From NCBI GenBank assembly GCA_032358165.1, contig JAALGY010000044.1, positions 372,001 to 436,000 on the forward strand: a stretch of 64,000 bases of DNA, read 5' to 3'. Of the stretch, positions 51,667-63,733 are shown piece by piece (position 1 is the first letter of the stretch; every line of letters starts with the position of its first letter). The stretch comes from Diplosphaera chodatii. Its lineage: Eukaryota; Chlorophyta; Trebouxiophyceae; Prasiolales; Stichococcaceae. The position numbers and the translations under genes are program-made. The notes beneath the pieces were generated by a model. The model searched no databases. It was not told the DNA's origin and saw only the letters and a program-made list of their open reading frames with translations.

Positions 51667-54600
51667 ATGCCTTTACGGATCATGTCAGACATGACACAGT
51701 GGGCAAGAGGTGTGGTTGCCTGCGCCACCGGCTTGACTCGGGAGCAGCGGCAGCAGCTGCAGCACATGATCACATCCGCGGGTGGCAGGCGCGCACTGCA
51801 GATGCCACATTGATGTGACTGTACCTCAAGCAACGAGCAGCCACATGTTCCGGCAGAGGGCTTGAATCCTCCCGTATGTACTAATAGGTACACGCCGGAG
51901 CTCAGCCGGTTGTGCACACATCTGGTGACGACGGTGCAGCATGCCGCCGCTGCACCGCCGTCCACCAAGCTGGCGCTGGCGGTGCACAACGCCCCGAAAT
52001 GGCAGACGCACATCGTGGACGTCGCATGGGTTGCAGCCTGTGCCACAGAGGGCGCGCGCCTGCCGGAGACCGAATTTTCGGTGCCAGCCATCTCGGCAGC
52101 AGCTGCGGCGGAGGTGACCGCACGTGTCATGGCGGCAGCCAGGGCGGCGGCTGACAGCAGGTGCGAAGGTGGTGTCGTCGTGGCCGGCGGCGTTGTTTCC
52201 GCAGGCAGCAGCAAGCTGCGCCCGCCGCTGCGCACCCTGCAGGAGCAGGCACCCCGGCGGCGCAGCATGCCGCCGCCCTCGCCCCGGCCACCATCTGCCA
52301 AGGTTGAGTTTCCATGGGTTCCGTGTACCAGATGCAGATGCTGCAAAAGCAGAGCGCTCTTTCTTGTGGGCGACCGCCAATGAGTTATCAAAGGGGCCTC
52401 ATATGCTGCGCTTGCCGGTCTTGCATCCCCTGATTCAAGGCCGCTTTGTGCCATTCGATGCGCATGGCCTACGAACATGAGCATGCTATTATACATGTGC
52501 CTAATGTCTTCATCGTGCAGCGACGGTGCCTTCAGCCACCACAGCGATGCCCATCGGCAGCAGCAGCCGCATCAGATGCGAAGCCAGCGCAGGGCGGTGC
52601 AGCAAAGGCCACTGGACCAGCACATGCTCGGGACGCAGCGGGCGGTGGCACCATGGCAGGCGGGCCGCAGCGACTGGCTGCTGCCATGGTTGCAGCCCGA
52701 GCAGGCCCAGCAAGTGGTGCGCGTACCGACGGTGCTGAGGCCTTGAGTGCTTGCGCAGGACGGTTGTCAACCGTGCTCAGCTGTGCACCTCCCTTGCAAT
52801 GCATGTGACACGACCCATCACACATGCGCCTCTCTGAAGATGTGGCAGAGCACGACCGGTTGCAGGGGCTACCTGCGGCTCGACTGCAGCCGCAGCAGGC
52901 AGCAGACCCACGGACGCGAAAGCAGCAGGACACCCAGGCGCAGCTGCTGTGGTGAACGGGCCAGCACAGCCGCAACCTGGATTGGCAGAGATAGCCGCCG
53001 CATGCAACCCTGGCCTGGCTGCCTCGCTGGCCGCGGCAAAGGCGCGGCGGCAGCGGCGACGCGGCGCAAAGGCCACGGTGTCGGCGGTCAACAGCAACAC
53101 CAGCCTCATGGCTGCAGAGAGGGCCACAGCAACCGTGCAGCCAGAGCCTCAACAAATCCAGGGTGTGCGGAGCCTTGCTGAGCCGGCGGCAGCATCAGGG
53201 AAAGCACTGGCCGGGGCGGTGAACCCAGCACAGCCGAAGCAGGCGGCAGGCCGCAGCATGGACCGACCAGTGTGTCAAGATAGCGGCAGCTGGAGCAACA
53301 TCGCAGGCAAGCGTGGGGGCTGCGCCATTTTACTGGTTCTGGTGGCCGGGTGGAACTCGTGTTCGTTCATCAGAGCACTCGTTAAAAGTGATTTTCGTTC
53401 TGCAGTTGCTGCAGTGCCGCAGCCGACCACGACAGCAGACCTGGTGGCCAGGCTCGAAGCTGCAAAGCACAGGGCGCAGGCCGTCAGGGCAGCAGCAACG
53501 ACAGCAGCCACAGCATCCCCAGGACAGCCGGCTGCCACTGCTGCATGTGAAGCCACGGTGGCATCAGCAGCACTTGCAGCACGATGCAAAACAGATGCAA
53601 TGGTGACGCCACCTGCGGGTGCTGCCACTGCTGCCCAGCAACAGGCCGGATGCGGGGCTGCCATGGCAGCGGCTTCTGTGGCAGCGTCCTGCGCGGCAGC
53701 AGCCGCCACACCCGAAGCAGGCAGAGCAGCTGGCTGGCGGGGGCCGGGGCGGTCGTGCGATGGTCACGGTGCAGCAGCATGCGCCCAGGCTTCAGCGGCA
53801 GGACCGCGGCCAGAGGTCGACGGGTCGTGGCCAGCTGCGGGCACAGATGCAGCAACAGGCGTGCCGCCGGGGACCGGCGCAGCCAGGCGGCAGCGCCGGC
53901 AGCAGCCAGTCGCCACCAGCCGCTCAGCGGGGCCCAGAACAGCGCTTGTGGACCGCCAGCACGCCGCTTGTCGTGCTGGTGCCCAGCAGCCTCCCTCGGC
54001 CCCGGCCTTGCATGGAGTGCAGCCTGGCCGGCGCGCTTCACCGGCGGCCTCGCCCAAGCCTGCAGCACGCCTGGGGCCGCCGGCAGCCGCAGGGCTGGCA
54101 GCAAGCCCTCCTGTCTTCCGGGCGACGCAGCCAGCCACACCGCCAACTCAGCCAGCAGGCGTCGCAGGCACTGGTGACGTGCTGCTGGCTGCTGAAACCG
54201 CCATGGCCGCAGCTGTGGCACGCCCGGCTTCGCAGCCGCATGCGCAGGATGACATCGCAGCGCTGGCTGCTCCCATGGCAATGTTGTTGCCCGCGCAGAC
54301 TCCGGCGGCAGCGGCGCGAGAACCATTTCTTGTCTGCCCAGCAACCCAGCCCGCAGGTGCAGATGCTAAGTCAAGTTTATCCTGTAGACAGTAGCAGCTT
54401 GCAAACAGCAACATGCTTGCTGCGGCCTGCAGCTCTGTCGCTGGCCAACACATCATGGTCCGTTCATGCAGAAGGACCACTCGCAGTTGCAGCAAGTGCG
54501 TCAGCGCAGCCGCTGACGGCTGCGGCAGGTGCCATCAAGCAGGCAGCGCCTGAAGGTGCCATGCATTCAGCATCGAGCGCGGCGCCAATCCAGTCAGCCG

Positions 54601-56519
54601 GCAACGTCTCACAACAAATTGACAACATGCCAGCCTGCCCAGCGGCAGCCACTCGAGATCGTCAACCCCTCCAGGTAAGGACTTGGCTTGGGAGCAACCC
54701 CTGTTGTTCCCAGGCATGCCCACGCCGCAAGTCCAAAGCTGCAAGATGCGGTTGCACCTGGAGTGGCATCTGCCGCTTCCTCAGCACGCGCAACGTTGAG
54801 CATGGTGTGCGTTCGTGCAACAGGCCGCAGCCAGCAGCTGCACCGAAGACCTGGGCATCTGCAGCGATGATGACGGTGGCACCGACACAGCGCAGTCCGT
54901 CTCGCAGCAGACCCGATGGCTGCCCACACCAAACTCGGCAGCTGCTGCTCCGCCGCCGCCGCTGCGTGCAGCTGCAGCCGCTGCTGCGCCTGCGCCGGCG
55001 GCCGCGCCGCCGACTGCTGCATCATGCCGGCAGCTTCGGCACTCCCCACCAGCTGGCGTGCAGCCCGCGCGAGCGTCCAGCGATTCCGCTGCGCCGCCGG
55101 CAGCAGGCAGACCGGGCATCCCGGCGGCAGCACATGCGGAGCTCCCGGTGACACTGCAGCGGGGCGACCCTGCAGTGCAGAGGCTGGCCCTTGCAACTGA
55201 GCAGCAATCAAGAGTCGCTGCCCGATCCGAGGCCGCTGAGCGGAAGGAGAGGCTGCGGACGGTGCAGGCGCTGCAGCGCCGCTCAGCCACTGCCCCAGGT
55301 GTGTTGCTTGCTGCGCACCATTTCAGCAATGTGCCCGCCAGCCGAAGCAGCATCATCCCTGAGACTGGCAGGCGCAAGAGCTTGCATGCGGTCCATCTGC
55401 ACTAAGGACAGCACACCAACTGAGGTTGCTGGCCTGCTCCCCGCTGGCGAGGCGGCACTGGAACAGCGTGATGTCCGCACTGCGAGGGGTGCATCTCTTG
55501 CCGCAGACACAGCACAGCATGCGCGGCCGCCGGCGACGCTGCTGCACGACATCCTGTGGTGTGTCACGGACGACCTGGCAGCAGCTCGCATCGACATTGC
55601 CACTGTCAACGCGCCAGCATCCGGGTGCGCTGCCCTACAAGCGTGACCGGAGCATGCGCCCGGTTGCAACTCTGAGCCGCTGGAGGTGACATTCTGGTTG
55701 AGTTCGACGGATGTTGCATTGAAAGGCTGGAGCTGGGGGAGGCGGCGTTCAGCACGACCCAGATGGCGGCCGCTGACATCTTGGGGCCGGACGCCGCTCC
55801 GGCGCGGCACAGCGATGGCCCCGGGACGCAGCTGACGGCTGAGCAGTGGGACGAGCCCGTGTGCCAGGTGCATCCCGTTGTCCAGCCGCGTTGGTCTGTT
55901 GCAGCAGTTGCTTGATTGTTGACATTGCCTATTCACGCATGAAGCAAGGACGTAGGAAGGATGTCGGCGCTGTGTGCAGGCCGCTGCGCTGTCGCTGCTG
56001 CTGCCCCAAGATGCCGAGGGGCGCCTCGGTCCGGCTTCGAGACGGGTTGCGGCAACGACGAGCCGCGGTGGCAGCCGCAGTAGCAGCAGCAGCCACGCTT
56101 CCAGCGGGGTGTCGCGGAGGCAGCTGCTGCACTGCGTGGCGCAATTCTATGCTGCGCAGCTGACGCCGGAGGCTCATGAGGCTGCCATGCAGGTGAATGT
56201 CCTGTTGCGTGGTGTATCACATACGCTGAGTTTTCAGGTACAATGCCTCTGTTGTGTTTCACCCAACATGGTGCTCTGCTGGGTGTGATGCTTGTCAGCA
56301 TCATTCACCACCTCCTGCCAACTTGCTGATGCCATGTCGTTGCTTCTGCAGACCCTGATCGGCGCAGCAGGCAGGAATTTGCAGGCGGCATACATCGATG
56401 GTCACAGCGTCAACGCAGGACAGCTGCTGGGCTCCAGACGCGCGTTCGACGGGCTGACGCGGGTGTCGCGGCCCGGAGCTGAAGGCACGCCGGTGTACGA
56501 GCTGCGGCTGGGATGCTGA
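51667..56519 (+). CDS. BRCT-domain protein with long Ala/Gln-rich disordered region
   Basis: ATGs at 51667 or 51682 start just before an N-terminal BRCT domain: RGVVACATGLTREQRQQLQH plus MITSAGG, then RYTPELSRLCTHLVTTVQH, TKLALAVHNAPKWQTHIVDV and AWVAACATEGARLPETEFSV. The GGRYTPEL join needs intron 51789-51887 with a GC donor (CAG|GCGCGC). BRCT domains bind phosphopeptides in DNA-damage and cell-cycle proteins. After it come roughly 3 kb of low-complexity Ala/Pro/Gln/Arg-rich exons (52520-55310). Then more ordered exons: LLHDILWCVTDDLAAARIDI, DILVEFDGCCIERLELGEAA, LLHCVAQFYAAQLTPEAHEA and LQAAYIDGHSVNAGQLLGSR, ending VYELRLGC with TGA at 56517. No known C-terminal domain was recognised. Whether all exons form one gene is uncertain; the BRCT part is firm. 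Confidence 0.6.
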
Positions 56520-57323
56520 GTTGACCGTATGGCAGACCGCCCGTGCAGCTGAACAAAAAGCTGGCTGTTGCGGCAGTCATGCTTGGGGCCTCTGCGCCTT
56601 GCCGTGCTTGCAAACATCCTCGTCAACATGATTCACTGCATTGTGCTGTAGATGTGACAATCAATACGACCTAATGGGTATTGTGAATGTGTACTGACAA
56701 TCCATCTGGGGCGCACAGACGAGTCGTTCCGCTGCAGTTGCATGCGATGCACACCATTTTTCAGCACTGATACCGTGTGCTGCAGGAGTGCATGCTGTCA
56801 TGACAGATATTGGTTGGCTGGCAAGCCGCTCTGCGGCCATTGCTGCAATGGTGGGGCATCCAAGGAAAAAGCTTGATGCTGTGACGTAAGGGCAGTTCAG
56901 GGCACAGCACGCACATCGCACAGAAAGCCAGTTGTGGCACACTCTTCCGCCGTGGATTCCCTCGCTGTTTGAACTTTCGATCCGTGGCGTAGCAGGCAGC
57001 AGCTATCAGTCTTTGCGCGTGGTCGACTGCATCGTAATAAACAGCCAACTCTGCTTGCGAAGCACCAGCGATCGCAGCCATGCCTGCCGCTGCGGACGCC
57101 ACAGCTGATCCTGCCACAGCCATGAACGGCGCTGGGTGAACAGCTTTGCAGCTGCGCGCTGTGACAATGCCACATGATCTCTGCATGCATCCCAATCAGG
57201 AGTCTGCTCCCTGTGCGGCATGCTACAACTACCATGCACAGTACAGCATGTATCTGCAAATGGGAACCACCCGAATGCGAATGCAAACCTACTGCTGTGC
57301 ATCGTCCAATCGCCCTGACTCAC
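56520..57323. other. Gap before the ACC-synthase-like gene
   Basis: 804 bp, relatively AT-rich from 56630 to 56760. A minus-strand frame from an ATG at 57123 to a stop at 56761 (120 codons, starting MAVAGSAVASAAAGMAAIAG) is the only notable ORF; its second half looks non-coding, so it is not called as a gene. The ACC-synthase-like frame is also open upstream to an ATG at 57174. Confidence 0.3.
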
Positions 57324-60300
57324 ATGGCGCGCAGGGTGCAGCAGAAGCAGCAGGAGGTTGAGGTGGCACAGGAGGCGGAGGAGATGGGCGGCGTCAGCTC
57401 CCGCGCCACGCAGCTGCTGGCCTCCTTTGGCGGCGCGTACTATTTCGAGGGCATTGGGCGCGCCACAGCCGGGGGCCTCTGGTGAGAAGCCGGTGGTATC
57501 CAGGACACGATGTCGCCTCTGCACGGTAAAAGTTTTTGTTGGGTGGTAGAATATCCTGTTGCGGATAGTGATCAGAATTGCAAAAACTGATTGCTGACGG
57601 CTTCCAGTGTAACATCACTTTGCAGACGGGAGGCACAACATGCAAGCACCTCCCCAAACCGGTCATGAAAACCCCGTGAGCCCGATGCGGTTCCACAAGA
57701 TGTAAGCCCAAGACCGAGGCAGGGAGCACGCCATGCCACACTGCTGCTGCTACATGCGCAGGAGCAAGGACAACCCTGACGGATACACGGTGCTGGCGGT
57801 TGCGGAGAACCGGCAGTCCATCGACCTGATGCAGGAGCGCATGGGGCGCGTCGCAGCTATCCCGCGCCAGGCCTTCTTCTACGACAGCTTCCAGGGCGTG
57901 GAGCGCTTCCGGAAGGCGCTGGTCAACATGCTGACCAACACGTTCATGAAGGTGGGGGTCCTCACCGTTAATGCACGGATTTGCATGCACAAGGTTTCAG
58001 GTCAAGCACGCCGACAAGGTGAGGAGCGTGAGCAAGGTTTGCTCAAAAGTGGCGCTGCTGGGGGTTACTTCAACTACAGGCAAGGCCCTGCGGCCAGCTG
58101 CGTGTGACCGCACCGGCGCATGTGCTGCAGGGCTGCACCACTGTGAAGCCGGAGCACATCTGCGTGATGTCGGGGTGTGGGGCGGTCCTCAGCGCCATGT
58201 TCAACCTGCTGGGCGAGCGTGGTGACGCTGTTCTCATCCCGGCGCCCTACTACCCCGGCTTCGACTTCGACACCAAGGTGCAGCTTTCCTGAATTTGCTG
58301 TTGCAAGATTGCATGTGCGAGCTGTCCAGCAGTGGAGCGTGAGGACAATGTCAGGTTGTACATCATGCACTCTTCATGGACAACATGCGCTATAGGCCTC
58401 GTGCTCTGCAGCCTGACTGTCCAACGTCTGGTGTTAGCTGCTTGCAGGCCACCGCGGGCCTGCACCCATGGCCGGTGCACTGTGCATTCCCGGGCGGCAG
58501 CGACAGCTGCGTGCCCGCGCTGGCCGAAGCAGCGGCGGCGGCGAAGGCGGAGGGACATCCCACGCGCGCCGTGCTGCTATGCCACCCCAACAACCCCATC
58601 GTGAGCGCGCCAGATCGTGTTGCCAGGCTCAAACCATGCTGTTTGATGGTCCCTACTTCCTCAAATTGCTGTCATCCCGGATGTGTTCAAAGGCACTACT
58701 GCACACACATGCCTGATCGCTGCTGCAGCCCTGTGGTTTGCATGTGCTGTGATCCCAGGCCGCCCGTGCACTCTGCAGGGCCGTGGATACACAGCGCAGC
58801 AGCTGCAGGAGATGCTGGAGTGGTGCCTGAAAGAAGGCGTGCACCTCATCTCTGATGAGGTCAGACGCCCGTTCACTCTCTTGCTCGCTGTCACACATGC
58901 CCACACTGTGTCATCTAGCACTGTGCGACAGGCCAGCATGTGAGGTGGCATTGCAGGCGGACATGTAGTGAGGCAGATGTCACATTGTAAACTAACAAGA
59001 GGACTGCTGCATACCCACAGCTGGTTGCAAGGTTGGTGTTAGTTGTCTGCAGGTGTATGCCAACTCAATGTTTGGGGCGGACGTGCAGTTCACATCTCTA
59101 GCTGTCTTGGCGGAGCAGCACATAGCAGCCCACCCCGAGTCAGCCGATCGCGTGAAGGCGTGACCGTTCCCTCATCTTGGCAGGCCATGCACTCAGTAAC
59201 CAGCAAACTCAAGCAGCACAAGGACATAATGATATAGGGATGCTAGGATACGCGGGGACGTAGCCCTGCGGCTGTATGCTTGCCACAGAAGAATCAGCAC
59301 GCTGGGTTCGGAGACACAACAGCCAAGCGAACCCTGCACACTCCCCGCAGGCCTTTGCACACGTTGTGTTTGGCGTGTCCAAGGACTACTGCGCTTCCGG
59401 CTTCCGGGTGGGCGCCGTGTGGACGCAGAACGAGGCCTTTGTCAAGTGCGGATGGCACAGATAGGCTCTGCACGATGTGCACACATGTCATCATTCCTTG
59501 TGCTCCTGGCTGTACATGTCACCCGTGTGCAAAGATGTGCAGCGTGTGCATAAATGGGTCCTATCTTTGCTGATGTTGGCTTATCACATCGCTACAGGGC
59601 TGCAGCGCTGGCGGGCTACTTCAGCGGCGTGTCCAACATCGTGCAGCACCAGCTGTCGGACCTGTTCGAGGACACCGACTGGCTGCTGGGCTTCGTGGCC
59701 GAGAACAGCAAGCGGCTGGGCGCCGCCTACGATGCGATCGCAGGTGTGCGAACAGCCTGTGTGTCTTCCAAGGCACACCGTCATCCGGCTTGCCGACCTG
59801 ACAATGGCAGGCATGACGCAGCCACACATGCGGCCAGCTTCACTGCAGTGGCGGCCATGGCGTGCTTTCTGTGAGCTCCAGGTGCGCTGAAGGCGGCAGA
59901 CATTCCGTTCCAGGAGGCCGACAGCACCATGATGATCTGGGTGGACCTGCGCAAATTCTTGGAGGCGCCCACCTGGGAGGCCGAGCGGAAGCTGTGGCAC
60001 CGCCTGGCCGACGAGCAGCGCGTCATTCTGACGCCAGGTGGGAGCTTTGCGCCCTCCTGTGTATGCTCTGTCACGCATGCACATTCTGACGGCAGTGGGT
60101 CGGGGGCTGTAGGCAGCCTACCCAAACAAACTGCATGTTCACAAAGTGGCGGCACGGTTGCAAGACGGTGCAGCTGGAGATGCAAGCATCGCCAACACAG
60201 CTCTGGGCTGTGACGCCATGCGGCTGCCATCACATTCATAAAGCCGAACCACCAGCTCAGCACTCGATGTCACAGCGTCCGCTGCTGTCCTGCAGGGGAG

Positions 60301-60411
60301 TGCTGCCACGGCGCAGAACCCGGCTTCTTCCGCTGCTGCTATGCATGGATGGACGACATCGGGGCGCTGCCTGTCACAGTGCAGCGCATTCAGGAGTGCC
60401 TTGCACACTGA
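57324..60411 (+). CDS. ACC-synthase-like class I PLP aminotransferase
   Basis: The ATG at 57324 starts MARRVQQKQQEVEVAQEAEE, then GVSSRATQLLASFGGAYYFE. Exons follow with NPDGYTVLAVAENRQSIDLM, FFYDSFQGVERFRKALVNML, ICVMSGCGAVLSAMFNLLGE, VLIPAPYYPGFDFDTK, AVLLCHPNNPI, LEWCLKEGVHLISDE, VYANSMFGADVQFTSLA, VVFGVSKDYCASGFRVGAVW (SKD Lys expected to bind PLP), DLFEDTDWLLGFVAENSKRL, DSTMMIWVDLRKFLEAPTWE and EPGFFRCCYAWMD (Arg for the carboxylate), ending TGA at 60409. The AENQ-like, NPNNP-like, SKD and GFRVG motifs place it with plant ACC synthases and their alanine/aspartate aminotransferase cousins (ACS10/12 type). Which reaction it performs is not decidable from sequence alone; most residues for PLP binding are present. 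Confidence 0.85.
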
Positions 60412-60907
60412 TATTGTTATTTCACAATGCAATGCGCAACCTCAGGCAGCGACAACCGCAGCAAGGGCTGCACCACCTGGGGATTTGTGTACATAGGGTG
60501 GGGTAGGCCTTGGAAGAGTAGGCCTCAAGAATGTGATGTGTGGTACATACAGTATGTGTCGGACTGCAATGTGAACTAGCTGCCTGTCAGCTTGCAATAT
60601 GCTTGAACGTACCTATGTGCTGCAAGGCCGTGCAACGGAATGTTTGCTGCGCTGAGACACCTGCTTGCTGAGCTACCACTGAGCTACCAATCCAGCCACC
60701 TGCGATTGGCGGGGGCAATGGTGCAGGGCTGACGGCGCTGTTGGCTGTGTTGACCACACTACAGTACTGTGAGATATAACGCAATGCTGTTCCCCGAACT
60801 CGGCGTTTTCTCAGTGGTTCGCGTCACTTTGGTCTCATTGACTGCACAAAAATAATAAAGGGCCCCGACTGTGGTCGAGGCAGCATCTGAAAGACCCCGA
60901 CATAGCA
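60412..60907. other. Convergent 3' gap, ACC-synthase-like and MRNIP-like
   Basis: 496 bp between opposing stops. AATAATAAAG near 60850 is AT-rich. No coding or RNA feature recognised; a tRNA-like look at 60650-60710 does not fold into a cloverleaf with a GTTCGA loop. Confidence 0.35.
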
Positions 60908-63193
60908 TTACAGGCCGAGGACGAGCTGCGACTCATGCAGCTGAGCCGGCGCTGCATCTGTGGCCTGCGCCCAGGCATTCCAGCCAGGCACCTCGCCGCC
61001 GGCCACGCCGACCGCCCCAGCCACTCCCGCAGCTGCAGGGCTGCCGCTGTCGAGCCACGCACCCCAGGCACCGCCTGCTGCTTCCCGCTGCCTGCCATTG
61101 CCAGCGGCGCAGTGCCCCTTTTCAGCTGTCTGCGGCTGCCTCCCGCCGGCGCCGGCGCCACCAACATCCTGCCATGGCCATACCTGCCCGCCGCTGCCGT
61201 GGTGCTCACCGCTGCAGCGCTCCCAGGGCCAGGCGCCGCCGCTGCTCGGCTGTCGGCTCCTGCAGTCTGCACCTGTGGGCCCCCCGGCAGTGGCTCCATG
61301 ATCACGTGCCCATGAGCTGCTGCTGCGGCCCCGCATAGCAGCATCCTGGGCGGCACTGTCGGCTGCCAGCTGTTGCCAGTGTTTGCCGTGCGCTGCATCG
61401 GCATCACCATGACCCTGTGACGGATTGATGCCCCGGCCCGGTGCAGGCTCAGCACCACCAACCATGCGGCTAGGGACGGGCCTGCGGCTGCTGTGACATG
61501 CATCCTGGGAAGATGCATGGCCATTTGGCAGCCGCTGCAGCGGGCGGCTCATCACATTAGCAGCTGCATGCTGCCACTGCGGCTGATGCTCTGCTTCCTG
61601 CTGCCGCTGTGCCATCAGGCGCTGGAAGCGGTGCAATGGCCACTCCTGCAGCCATGCAGCACCAGATGCGCAGGGAAAACAGGTAGTGCAAGTGCGTGCA
61701 CAGAACAGAGCGCAGCGGCCTGCAATGTTTGGCAGGTGGACAGGAATTTGCCTGGCCGTGGTACGAGGACAGGGCTCGACACACCTGCTCCTCGGGGGCT
61801 GAGGCCCCTGACACCTGTCGCTGTACACGCTGTCTGGCAGGCAGCGCAGCGTGCTCCTCGGACGGTCTGCCCCAGGAGGAGCCAGGGCCTCGCGCCTCAA
61901 TGACGGTCTGCCCAAGGTCGCGCTCCGGGCTGCTGGGCATCAGGGCACCGCCGCCGCTGTCCGCTGAGCCAGCTGTCCAGCTGTCACGGACCCCGCCGCG
62001 GAGCCTCCCGATTTCCTCAGCTGGCGGCTGGCCGGGGGCAGCCGCGTGGCGATGAGCAGCCAGGTGTCTACCAGAGGTGGCGTGTGCATGCTGCACGGGC
62101 CTCTGGTGGCTGCTAATACTCGCTGAGCCATGACCAGCGCATGCGGTGGCGCCCGTGCCACGGCTGCCGGCCACAGGCGGCCGCCACTCCGACCCATCTG
62201 CAGCGACATGACACCTTGCAGGTTGAAGCATCAACGATGACGCTGACTCAGGTGGTAGATGTGCAGATATAGGACGCAAGGCCTTCACAACATGTAACTC
62301 ACCATCGCAAGGCTCCACAGCACCGGAGGCAGCAGCACCGGCGCCACGCCTGCGCTTTCGCTGCTGAGCCTGCGGTCAGGCACTGCTAGAAGCTAGAGGG
62401 AGTCTCACAGTGTTGTCAAAATACGGCGGACTTCTTCTGCATGGCTGTGTGGCATTCGCAGCAATGATCTCACCTGCGGCAGAACTGTAACAAAGCGACC
62501 GTCTTCCAGTTCCGCTGGATGCTTTGGTGACTCCGCCGGCGCCTGCGGTGGGGCACGACACTCCCATGATCACCACTTGCTTGCTGCCAAGGACGCCACG
62601 CTTGCATGCGCTAACATCGGGACAGCGGCCATGTGCAGAGGTGCATGCAGGGCGCGCTCATACCCACAGTTGAGCAACACGTTGAGCAACACGTCACCTG
62701 TGTTGCCAGAAAGTCAGTCCATGGTGCAGGCTGAGCTGCACGCTGCTGCTGAGCCTCGTGTGGGACTGGCTGGCTTTGTGCACGGAGGTCAGGCGCTGTC
62801 TCAGAGTCGGCAGCCAGTAGATCGACAGCGGCCTGCTCACGCTCGCCGCGCTGCGTGTTCAGTCGTGTCACTTCGCCTCGCACATCCTTCGCCTTGTCGC
62901 TGATTGCATACACCTGCAAGCGATGCCGCAGCACTGGTTTGTGGTAAGCCGCGGCCCATGGGCGCTGACCCATGCAGCTTGGGCGCATGTCCGTGAAGAG
63001 TCTCATGTGTGCGTTCCTGTGAGCCTTGAACGTGGAGCAGCTTGGGGATGCACGTCAGCAGTGCACGCACCTGCCGAACGGACTGCTTTTCGCCGCACAC
63101 CGCGCACTTGAACTTGGCCACCTTCTTCACCTGCTGCACCTGGTACGTGCTGCAGCTGCAGCACTGAACTGCGTGAAACTGTTGCTGACCCAT
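60908..63193 (-). CDS. MRN complex-interacting protein (MRNIP)-like zinc protein
   Basis: Human MRNIP binds the MRE11-RAD50-NBS1 complex. The ATG at 63193 gives MGQQQFHAVQCCSCSTYQVQ then QVKKVAKFKCAVCGEKQSVR: a C-x2-C...C-x2-C zinc ribbon with the family's VKK and CGEKQS words. Exon 2 continues VYAISDKAKDVRGEVTRLNT, matching the conserved block after the ribbon, then WTDFLATQ. Short exons APAESPKHPAELEDGRFVTV and AQQRKRRRGAGAAASG are in phase. The long C-terminal part (about 62210 to 60908) is low-complexity, rich in Ala, Gly, His, Gln and Trp (QVWPWQDVGGAGAGGRQPQ), ending SQLVLGL with TAA at 60908. The N-terminal assignment is firm; the extent and splicing of the C-terminal tail are uncertain. 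Confidence 0.75.
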
Positions 63194-63733
63194 CGGCGAG
63201 GTGCATGAAGCTGAGTGTAATGAGCCTGAGGCTACACGGGCACGCTTGACGGACTACAGTGTGCGCATGCAACTCTCGGTTGGCAATCGTTTTGCCACCA
63301 CTCCCTGTGTTATACGTGCAGTGCAGCAGGAAGAGCAACACCGCTATGCTTGCAATTAATCATGCATAGCTATTGAGCTACAGCATGTGCTGACTCCTGA
63401 CTGTTTGCGCAGCATTGGGCCAGCTAATGCCAGCTGGCTGAGATCGAATTTCATGCCTTCCAAGGTGGTGCATCAGGCCTGTGGACGTTTGCATGCACAG
63501 ACTGCACTCGAAACATCCTTGTCGATATATGTACCTTCAGTCAGACTGTAGCGCCGAGTGGGGAACTGCTGCTGCGACACTGCATGCAGGACGTCGGCAG
63601 GGGATGGAAGTTGAAGATTTTCCGTCACTCACGTCGCCTGCCTGTCTGATGCTGTGCACTTCATGACCTGAAATGCATGCGTTTGTTGCTCTGGCCTGAC
63701 TTGCAACGGCAGCAAGTGCCAGCGGCACACGCC
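63194..63733. promoter_or_regulatory. Divergent region left of the edge gene
   Basis: 540 bp between the MRNIP-like start and an ATG at 63734. Somewhat AT-rich near 63340-63380; no defined element seen. Confidence 0.3.

Noticed and set aside
51621..52496. 291-codon minus-strand ORF
   Set aside because: Exactly antisense to the BRCT exons, whose BRCT sequence is convincing; it begins at a non-ATG codon and has no known domain.
53484..54344. Leu/Arg-rich minus-strand ORF of 286 codons
   Set aside because: Mirror of the Ala/Gln-rich coding strand; GC-rich codons leave few stops on any frame.
56761..57123. 120-codon minus-strand ORF in the gap before the ACC-synthase-like gene
   Set aside because: First half looks plausible, second half does not; no splice evidence or recognisable family.
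60650..60720. tRNA-like stretch
   Set aside because: No consistent acceptor stem, anticodon loop or T-loop could be paired.
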